Positions 1 through 6,703 of a stretch of DNA of 9,743 nt are shown one piece after another (the first letter of the stretch is position 1; the number at the start of each line of letters is the position of its first letter). Source of the DNA: an uncultured Ruminococcus sp. (GTDB taxonomy: Bacteria > Bacillota > Clostridia > Oscillospirales > Ruminococcaceae); NCBI GenBank assembly GCA_946186215.1, contig CAMHMM010000051.1, positions 1 to 9,743 of the forward strand. The letters are read 5' to 3'. The notes beneath the pieces are model-generated. The model had not been told where the DNA came from, ran no database searches, and saw nothing but the letters and a program-made list of their open reading frames with translations. The position numbers were made by a program, and so were the translations under genes.

Positions 1-2492
1 CAAGGGCATATTATAACCGCGATAAAAGAGGCGGACTAATGCTCTGGGGGCCTACGGTGGATATGGAGCGCGATCCCCGATGGGGACGCACTGAGGAGGC
101 CTATGGCGAGGATGTGTTCCTAACAGGCGAACTGACTGCAAAATACACTCTTGGCATGGCGGGCATTACCGATGACGGCCATTATATGACCGTGCCAACA
201 TTAAAGCATTTCTGTGCGGACAATAACGAGGAAAAGAGAATGAGCTGCAACGCCTTTCTCCCTCCCCGCATAAAGCATGAATACTACTACGCCGCATTTG
301 AAAATGCTATAAGATACGGCGGCGCACGCAGCATTATGGCTGCATATAATGAGATAAACGGCGTTCCTGCCATAATGAACAGGGACATGGAGGATATTCT
401 CAAAAAAGAGTGGGGACTGTGGTTCACGGTAAGCGACGGCGGGGACTTCTCCCAGAATGTCACTGAGCACGGATACTGCGATGATATGGCGCAGTCTTTC
501 AGGCTTTCTCTCATGGGCGGCTGCGATGTTATGACCGACCGCAGCGAGCTTGTGTACACAGCGGCAAAGGAAGCGCTTGAGCGCGGCCTTGTCACATGGG
601 ATGATATAGACCGCAGTATCGTAAGGACACTTGCAGCCCGTCTGCGTCTGGGGCAGAGCTTCGGCGGTTTTGACGAAAAATGCCCGTTTGATGATATAGG
701 CATGGACAGGGTGGACTGCGGGGAGCACAGAAAGGTCAACAGACGCGCTGCAGAGGAACAGATCGTTCTGCTCAAAAACAACGGCATTCTTCCTCTTTCG
801 GGAAAGAAAACCATTGCTGTGGTGGGTGCGCTTGCAGATGAGAACCTGCGCGACTGGTATACAGGCTTCCCTTCCTTTGAGACCACAGTAAAACAGGGCT
901 TTGAGGAGCATTTTGGCGACAGCACCATAATATATGACAGCCTCTGGGATATCATAGCTGTAAAAGCCCCCAACGGAAAATACCTTTCGGCGGATGAAAA
1001 CGGCAATATTACCGCTGCGGCCGAAAGTATAGGCGAAAATGAGCTTTTTGAGCTTCAGGACTGGGGCGGCAACTGGAAAAACCTCTTTTCGGTAAAATAC
1101 AAAAAATATGTAAGGCTTTGTGAAGACGGCACTCTGAAGCTTGCAAACAGGAAAATATATGACTGGTTCACAAGGGAGACCTTCAATTTCCGTGAATACG
1201 GTGATGATACGGTGATCGAGGAATTTTTAGATCACAGACGGCTTTTCTGCGGAGATAACGGTGAGCTTGAGGTAAGGCACAGTACGGCGGTCAAGAATGA
1301 ATGCCGTTTTGGAATATGCCTCGTTGACAGCGGCAGGGACAGAGCGGCAAAAATTGCTGAAAAGGCTGACGCAGTAGTGTACTGCACGGGTAATTATCCC
1401 GTTCAGTACGCAAAGGAATGCTACGACAGAAAGACTATCGCCCTTAATGTTCAGGAGGGCATGACACAGCATATTACTGCACACAACAGCAATACAATAC
1501 TGCTGATAATATCAAGCTACCCCTATGCCATAGCCCGGGAAAGCGAAAGTGCGGCGGCTGTAATGTGGTCATCCCATGCAGGTGCAGAACTCGGAAATGT
1601 GGTCGCTGCGGCAATAAGAGGAGATTTTTCTCCTTCGGGGCACCTGCCCATGACATGGTACCGCTCAGATCTTGATCTGCCCGATATACTCGATTACGAT
1701 ATCGAGACTGCCGGCAGCACATATATGTATTTTGAGGGGCAGCCTCTTTATCCCTTCGGCCACGGCCTTTCATATGCTGCTTTTGAATATTCGGATCTCA
1801 GGATCTGTGAGGACGGCGGCATAAAGGCAAAGGTGGATGTAAGGAATACTTCCGGTGTGGACGGAACTGCCGTTGTCCAGATATACTTCACCGTGAAAAA
1901 CAGCGCTGTAAAACGCCCGGATAAAAAGCTGTGCGGCTTTGAAAGGGCATATATCCCCGCAGGGAAAAGCAGGACTGTCACGGTGGATATACCCGGTCAT
2001 ATACTCAGGATATACGATGTGAGAAGTGCTGCAATGATGATCGAGGATGCCGACTATATCTTTATGGCCGGCAGATCATCCGGTGATATTCTGCTTCAGG
2101 CAGAGCATCATGTTCGCGGTGAAAAGCTTTCATCAAGAAAGAACAGCTTTGACGCGGTGACCTTTGACCGGTATGAGAATATAAAAATATTCCGCTCACA
2201 GCGCTATGACAAGGATTATATCCGTGTTTCGGGCTATCGTGGCACAGTGTATTACAACGGCCTGCCCGGTGTAAAGACGGACAGCATCTGTCTGAGAATA
2301 TCCTCGATATACGGGAAAGGCTCGGTTCATATGACGGTCGGCGGAAAGGAATACAGCGCTGATGTACCTGCGTGCATAGCATACGATGATTTTAAGGATA
2401 TTACAATAAAAACTGACGGAACGATCTGCGACAGCATAACGGTGACTATGTCGGAAGGCCTGGGGCTTATGGATATCAGTATCAATGAATGA
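1..2492 (+). CDS. Glycoside hydrolase family 3 beta-glycosidase, 5' partial, with fascin-like insertion
   Basis: Likely hydrolyses terminal beta-linked glucose or xylose from plant oligosaccharides by the retaining GH3 mechanism. The frame is open from base 3, and the residues before the first ATG (39) continue the family pattern, so the N-terminus lies outside the window and any signal peptide cannot be judged. Numbering from that ATG: WGRTEEAYGED at 15-25 and KHFCADNNE at 56-64 are GH3 barrel motifs. The nucleophile is D133 in TVSDGGDF. The sandwich domain starts near 235 and is interrupted at about 305-420 by a segment resembling a fascin/beta-trefoil repeat (NGKYLSADENGN). It then resumes with a candidate acid/base E460 in AKECYDR and the YPFGHGLSY motif at 571-579. 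An FnIII-like domain covers about 585-660. The last 150 residues look like a beta-sandwich, possibly CBM6-like (weak). Substrate cannot be told from sequence. The lipid kinase gene follows after 18 bases. Confidence 0.93.
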   Translation, partial: RAYYNRDKRGGLMLWGPTVDMERDPRWGRTEEAYGEDVFLTGELTAKYTLGMAGITDDGHYMTVPTLKHFCADNNEEKRMSCNAFLPPRIKHEYYYAAFENAIRYGGARSIMAAYNEINGVPAIMNRDMEDILKKEWGLWFTVSDGGDFSQNVTEHGYCDDMAQSFRLSLMGGCDVMTDRSELVYTAAKEALERGLVTWDDIDRSIVRTLAARLRLGQSFGGFDEKCPFDDIGMDRVDCGEHRKVNRRAAEEQIVLLKNNGILPLSGKKTIAVVGALADENLRDWYTGFPSFETTVKQGFEEHFGDSTIIYDSLWDIIAVKAPNGKYLSADENGNITAAAESIGENELFELQDWGGNWKNLFSVKYKKYVRLCEDGTLKLANRKIYDWFTRETFNFREYGDDTVIEEFLDHRRLFCGDNGELEVRHSTAVKNECRFGICLVDSGRDRAAKIAEKADAVVYCTGNYPVQYAKECYDRKTIALNVQEGMTQHITAHNSNTILLIISSYPYAIARESESAAAVMWSSHAGAELGNVVAAAIRGDFSPSGHLPMTWYRSDLDLPDILDYDIETAGSTYMYFEGQPLYPFGHGLSYAAFEYSDLRICEDGGIKAKVDVRNTSGVDGTAVVQIYFTVKNSAVKRPDKKLCGFERAYIPAGKSRTVTVDIPGHILRIYDVRSAAMMIEDADYIFMAGRSSGDILLQAEHHVRGEKLSSRKNSFDAVTFDRYENIKIFRSQRYDKDYIRVSGYRGTVYYNGLPGVKTDSICLRISSIYGKGSVHMTVGGKEYSADVPACIAYDDFKDITIKTDGTICDSITVTMSEGLGLMDISINE

Positions 2493-2510
2493 ACGGGGAA
2501 GGTCGAGAGT

Positions 2511-3431
2511 GTGAAATATATTGTACTCAATCCTGCGGGGGCATCGGGCAGGACTATCAGAATGTGGGAAAGGCTGAAGCCTGTTTTTGATGAATACGGT
2601 GAGTATACTCTCTGTCAGTCCACCGTGTCCGACAGCATCGGCGATATATGCCGCAGAGTTACATCCCGCGGCGAGCGTACAGAGCTTATTGTGATAGGCG
2701 GCGATGGTACATTCAACGAGGCTGTGAACGGCATTTCCGATCTTGAAAACACTCTTTTCGGCTTCATTCCCTGCGGTACCGGAAACGACATCGGAAGGGA
2801 TATGGGGCTGCCGGATGACAGTGAGGAGCTTGTCCGTATAATGTCTGACGGGGAAATGAAACGCACTGCGGATATCGGCGAGCTTGCAGTGTATCTTGAC
2901 GATAAGATCGTCAGACGGCGGTTCAATGTGAGCAGTGATGTGGGCTTCGGGGCTGCTACCTGTGCAAAGGTGCAGAATTCGCCTTTAAAGCCTGTATTCA
3001 ATAAACTGGGGCTGGGGCGGCTCACATATCTTATCGAGGCTATAAGCGTGTGCTTTTCCTCAAAGCCTGTGACTGTCAAGGTGACCTGCAACGGAAAAAG
3101 TACAGTATACAAGCGAAATCTCTGCGTGGTTGTTATGAACCACGGCTACGAGGGCGGCGGCTTCAGGTTCTGCCCCGATGCGGATTATGACGACGGGCAG
3201 CTGGATATATGTATAGGGAACGGGCTTTCACATATCGGCTTCTTGCGTATGCTTCCTCTTGCGTATATGGGAAAGCATCTCAGCCTCAAAGGGATAACGG
3301 CTGAAAGAACTGATCATGTAGTGATACAGGCGAGCAGACCGCTGTGGGTGCATACCGACGGAGAAGTCCTTGGCATGGTGCAGAAGGCCTCTATGCGGGT
3401 GCTGCCTGAAAAACTGAAGCTTCTGATATGA
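2511..3431 (+). CDS. Diacylglycerol kinase-family lipid kinase (DagK/YegS/BmrU type)
   Basis: A 306-residue cytosolic or membrane-associated enzyme that probably uses ATP to phosphorylate diacylglycerol or a related lipid, returning it to phospholipid synthesis. The length is normal for the family. Visible motifs are the nucleotide-binding GGDGTFNEAVNG at 63-74, PCGTGND at 87-93, the GGGFRFCPDADYDDGQLD stretch at 215-232, and the catalytic-base motif HTDGE at 281-285. The N-terminal KYIVLNPAGASGRT matches the usual start of these kinases. The start is GTG, chosen because the family N-terminus begins there and a GGGGAAGG Shine-Dalgarno at 2495-2502 lies 8 bases upstream. The 18-base gap from the GH3 gene suggests cotranscription. 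Substrate specificity (diacylglycerol versus undecaprenol, sphingoid or other lipids) is not visible, so no gene symbol is given. Confidence 0.93.
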   Translation: MKYIVLNPAGASGRTIRMWERLKPVFDEYGEYTLCQSTVSDSIGDICRRVTSRGERTELIVIGGDGTFNEAVNGISDLENTLFGFIPCGTGNDIGRDMGLPDDSEELVRIMSDGEMKRTADIGELAVYLDDKIVRRRFNVSSDVGFGAATCAKVQNSPLKPVFNKLGLGRLTYLIEAISVCFSSKPVTVKVTCNGKSTVYKRNLCVVVMNHGYEGGGFRFCPDADYDDGQLDICIGNGLSHIGFLRMLPLAYMGKHLSLKGITAERTDHVVIQASRPLWVHTDGEVLGMVQKASMRVLPEKLKLLI

Positions 3432-3503
3432 CATAAATTCATCTGAAAATGTGAACAGTCATTTCATTTTACATAAAGCTGACAATGGGAACGAGGGATG
3501 GAT
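3432..3503 (+). other. AT-rich intergenic spacer with imperfect inverted repeat
   Basis: This is the only gap larger than 20 bases between the GH3 and recQ genes. It contains ATGTGAA (3449-3455) and TTTACAT (3468-3474), which can form a 7-bp stem including one G-U pair. An overlapping alternative pairs AAAATG (3446-3451) with CATTTT (3465-3470). No U-tract follows, so it is not a convincing intrinsic terminator. No good -35/-10 pair was found. It may be a weak attenuator or mRNA-processing site, or mean nothing. Confidence 0.25.
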
Positions 3504-5111
3504 ATGGAAAAGAGAATGACGGAGCAAGAACTTCTTGAAAGCTTTGATACGGCGCTTGAAAACGGGTATATCTTTGTGTGCTACCAGCCGAAGATGAATC
3601 ATTCCACCGGAAGAATGATCGGTGCCGAGGCACTCATGCGCTGGAAGGATCCTGATTACGGTATGCAGTATCCGTCGGATTTCGTTCCCGTGCTTGAAAA
3701 CAGCGGGTGTATCTGTGCGGCTGATCTGTATGTATTCGAGCAAGTGTGCAGATTTCAGAGGAAATGTCTCGACAGCGGCATCAGAGCCGTACCGATCTCT
3801 ACGAATATGTCAAGATATGATGTTTTCAGGGAAAACTACATCGAGGAGATCGAAGAGATAAGAAAGCAGTATGATATCCCTGTAAATCTGCTCCATGTGG
3901 AGATCACCGAATCCTCTGCCATAGGCGGTATGGAGCTTGTGAAAAGCGCTCTTGACCGTCTGCATAAATTCGGCTACATGGTGGAAATGGATGATTTCGG
4001 CAGCGGGTATTCATCACTGAATGTGCTCAAGGATCTCGAGGTGGATGTCATCAAGCTTGATATGCGCTTTCTCAGCGGCAATATCGGCGGCAGAGGCGGC
4101 ACTATAATCAGCTCCATCGTCCGCATGACCAAGTGGCTCAATACGCCTGTTATTGCAGAGGGTGTTGAGACCGTCACACAGGCGGATTACATGAAGAGCA
4201 TAGGCTGCAGCTATGTTCAGGGATATCTCTATTCAAAGCCCGTCACCGAGGATGAATTTATCCAGAAGCTCGGTGTGCTCGAGCATGAACCGGTTGGCAA
4301 GGCGATGGATATCGTCAAGAATATGGATGTGGGGCGATTCTGGGATCCCCAGTCGCTTGAAACGCTGATATTCAACAATTTTGTCGGCGGAGCGGCGATA
4401 TTTTCCTATCAGGCAGGAAATCTTGAATTTATTCGCGTGAACAGCAAATATATGAAAGCTCTCGGCATGAATATGACGGAAAAGGAATTTCTGGATTCCG
4501 ATCCGCTTGCGTATTTTGACGAGGAAAACAAAAAGATCTATATGGATGCACTGCAGCGTGCGATAGATACCAATGAAGAGGTAAGCTGCGAAACATGGCG
4601 CGGTGTCTGCTCCAAGACCTGCGGTTCGGATAAGATCTGCATCCGCTCCTTTATCAGGCTGATCGGCAGGGCGGATGAACAGCTTGTCTTTTATGCAGTG
4701 GTGCAGAACATCACCACGGAAAAGAAGCGCTTCGATGAGCTTTTCAAGAATGAGAGCCGCTATCGTGCGGGCTTTGAGCACGCAAATATGTATGCGTGGG
4801 AATATGATATCGCCACAAAGCAGATGCGCCCGTGCTTTCGCTGCATGAGAGACCTGGGGCTGCCGCCGCTTCTGGAGAATTATCCCGAGCCTGCCATAGA
4901 GATGGGGATATTCCCGCCTGAATTTGCCGACACATACCGTGAGTGGCACAGGAAGATGGCAGAGGGAGCGGAGCATTTTGAAGCGATAGTGCCGCTTACC
5001 CCGTCGAGGATACCCTTCCATGTCAGATACACCACTGAATTTGACGAAAACGGCAGGCCTCTCAAGGCTTACGGCTCCGCAACGCTCGTTGTGGACAATG
5101 AAAATAATTGA
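3504..5111 (+). CDS. EAL-domain c-di-GMP phosphodiesterase with two C-terminal PAS-like domains
   Basis: A predicted cytosolic enzyme that cleaves cyclic di-GMP to linear pGpG, lowering the second messenger that controls motility and surface attachment. The 535-residue protein has no membrane segment. The EAL domain spans about 10-255 and keeps all the usual metal and catalytic residues: E42 in EALMRW, N101 in NMSR, E133 and E136 in EITE, D163-D164 in DDFGSGYSSL, K184 in IKLD, E219 in AEGVET and Q239 in QGYLYSKP. It should therefore be active. Residues of about 285-405 and 420-530 look like PAS sensory domains (VVQNITTEKK is a typical PAS end). No GGDEF domain is present. The ATG at 3504 was chosen because GAGGG (3493-3497) sits 6 bases upstream. 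That motif abuts the earlier in-frame ATG at 3498, which is possible but badly spaced. The small hypothetical gene follows after 12 bases. Confidence 0.93.
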   Translation: MEKRMTEQELLESFDTALENGYIFVCYQPKMNHSTGRMIGAEALMRWKDPDYGMQYPSDFVPVLENSGCICAADLYVFEQVCRFQRKCLDSGIRAVPISTNMSRYDVFRENYIEEIEEIRKQYDIPVNLLHVEITESSAIGGMELVKSALDRLHKFGYMVEMDDFGSGYSSLNVLKDLEVDVIKLDMRFLSGNIGGRGGTIISSIVRMTKWLNTPVIAEGVETVTQADYMKSIGCSYVQGYLYSKPVTEDEFIQKLGVLEHEPVGKAMDIVKNMDVGRFWDPQSLETLIFNNFVGGAAIFSYQAGNLEFIRVNSKYMKALGMNMTEKEFLDSDPLAYFDEENKKIYMDALQRAIDTNEEVSCETWRGVCSKTCGSDKICIRSFIRLIGRADEQLVFYAVVQNITTEKKRFDELFKNESRYRAGFEHANMYAWEYDIATKQMRPCFRCMRDLGLPPLLENYPEPAIEMGIFPPEFADTYREWHRKMAEGAEHFEAIVPLTPSRIPFHVRYTTEFDENGRPLKAYGSATLVVDNENN

Positions 5112-5123
5112 CCGGAGTTTTTT

Positions 5124-5426
5124 ATGAAGAAGATATATGCAGTGATACTCAAAGAAGATAATGACGGAAATGATATGTGCCGTCTTGTGGAGGCAAGACA
5201 GCCGAAGACGGCATTTCCGGGATGCTGGTTCGTGCCCGAGGATACCGAAGAGGTGGCGCAGAGACTCGCCGACACCATAAACGGCTTTATTGATTTTCCT
5301 GATTTTGACTGTATCGTGTTCGGCATTTCGGAAAATGCGGCTGACAGCGTGATCGCGGGGCTTGCATCCGATAATGTGATACGAACAGACATCCACAGGT
5401 TCGCAGAGCTTATCGGTATCATCTGA
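5124..5426 (+). CDS. Hypothetical protein, 100 residues
   Basis: I do not recognise a family. It is small and acidic, with no signal peptide, membrane segment or cysteine cluster. The N-terminal KKIYAVILKE and the later CIVFGIS look like two beta strands, and EEVAQRLADTINGFI looks like a helix, so a small alpha/beta fold is plausible. Reality as a gene is supported by a clear GGAG Shine-Dalgarno (5114-5117) six T residues before the ATG, by the 12-base gap after the EAL gene, and by its stop overlapping the next start (TGATG at 5424-5428). The context suggests coexpression with the EAL protein and the lipoprotein, but gives no function. Confidence 0.75.
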   Translation: MKKIYAVILKEDNDGNDMCRLVEARQPKTAFPGCWFVPEDTEEVAQRLADTINGFIDFPDFDCIVFGISENAADSVIAGLASDNVIRTDIHRFAELIGII

Positions 5427-6696
5427 TGAGAAAAAGGAATATTATCATTGCCCTGTCCGCATTCCTGCTTTCGTCCTGCGGTCTTACGGGCTCTGTGGAA
5501 TCACTGCTTATGCCTCCCATAGTTTCCGAGGATCAGGAGGCAGTTTATGATGCACTAATGGATGATACCGGCAGGAATATCACCCTTGTCTACCCCAGAA
5601 CGGGAGATTACCGCAGTGCATTCATATTCAGGGATCTTGACGGAGACGGTACAGATGAGGCGGTCGCATTTTACCGCAGCGAGGGCGAAAGCTCCAATGT
5701 CAGGGTGAATATCCTTTCAGCAGCGGCTGGCATTCGGTGTACGATCATTCAGGCAGCGGCAACTTCATCGAAAGAGTGTTTTTTTCGACTTTCAACGGCC
5801 AGACAGAGCATTTGTGCATAGGCTATTCCTACACTAACCGTCAGGACAGGCTCCTTTCCGTGTACAGCTATAAGGACGATGTGCTCGAATCCGAATACAG
5901 CGATATCTATAACCGGCTGGAGCAGACTGATATGAATATGGACGGCAGTGAGGATATCATTCTCATGACTGCCAATACCGAGGAGCACCCCGCCTATGCA
6001 CTGCTTGTCACAGACCTTGCCGACGGTCTCGGCGTGCGCTGTATTTCAGGCGTTATGATGCGAACCAACACTACCGAGCTGCTTTCCACCGTAACAGGCG
6101 GTATAGCCGGCGGTCACAATGCTGTATTTGCCGATTCCTCCTCCGTGGGCGGTATCTCCACGGAGATAATCTATTGTGTGGAGGGGACGCTCAGAAACCC
6201 CGCCGCTCTTGAGGATTCCCAGCTGCCCGCGCTCACTCTCAGAAGAAGCGGATACTGCTCGGATATAGACGGCGACGGCATCACCGAGATACCTACAACA
6301 GAGCCCTTTCCCGGATACCGTGATACGGATGCTCAGAATATCACGATCTGGAATGAATTTTCAAATTACGGCCTGAACCCGAAGTATAATTCCCTTTATA
6401 TGCCGTCACAGAGTTATTGCTTTATGCTGCCTGTCCGCTGGAAGGGACTTGTTACGGTAAAGACGGATAACTCAACGGGAGAAAGGGTATTCTATAAATT
6501 CAATTCAAGTCTTTCCCAGAGCCGTCTGGAGCTTATGAGGATATATTCCGCTGATGCTGCGGAAGAAGAGGAGTACAGGGAAAAGGGATATGTTACCGTT
6601 GTAAGGAATGATTCCATGTGCATTATGGTCCTTCTGAGCAGCAATGATGATCCTCTGGTGCTTACCCAGGCAGAGGCTGAGAACGGGAATAAGTGA
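5426..6696 (+). pseudogene. Secreted lipoprotein with DxDGDG (FG-GAP/VCBS-like) repeats, split by a 1-base frameshift
   Basis: Two overlapping frames make one protein. The first (5426-5821) starts MRKRNIIIALSAFLLSSCG, a lipoprotein signal with lipobox LSSC and lipidated cysteine C18, so the product should be anchored outside the membrane. It carries RDLDGDGTDE at 69-78. Sense is lost after VNILS (5717) and resumes in another frame as SGWHSVYDHSGSG from about 5722, running to the stop at 6694-6696. That part has two more acidic motifs, DMNMDGSED and DIDGDGITE, typical of calcium-binding loops in beta-propeller-like proteins. Restoring one base gives about 423 residues. The GTG at 5737 that could start the second half has no Shine-Dalgarno. 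The first start overlaps the previous stop and also lacks a Shine-Dalgarno, which suggests translational coupling. It could be a true mutation, a sequencing error or, less likely, programmed frameshifting. Its function is unknown, with surface binding or sensing possible. Confidence 0.82.
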
Positions 6697-6703
6697 TGCT
6701 TTG

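Noticed and set aside
201..1006. Two long minus-strand frames of 236 and 239 codons
   Set aside because: They are antisense to the GH3 catalytic domain and lack any motif. They overlap each other and the true gene.
3432..3503. Promoter for the EAL gene
   Set aside because: The best -10-like hexamers match the consensus poorly and have no -35 partner at 16-18 bases.
4233..5396. A 387-codon open frame on the minus strand
   Set aside because: It lies opposite the EAL/PAS gene, which has intact family motifs, good codon sense and a Shine-Dalgarno. The antisense frame has no recognisable domain and looks like a shadow of the codon pattern.
5737..6696. Independent gene starting at GTG 5737
   Set aside because: There is no Shine-Dalgarno and no signal peptide, and the reading frame makes sense upstream of the GTG (SGWHS). 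It is better explained as the second half of the frameshifted lipoprotein.
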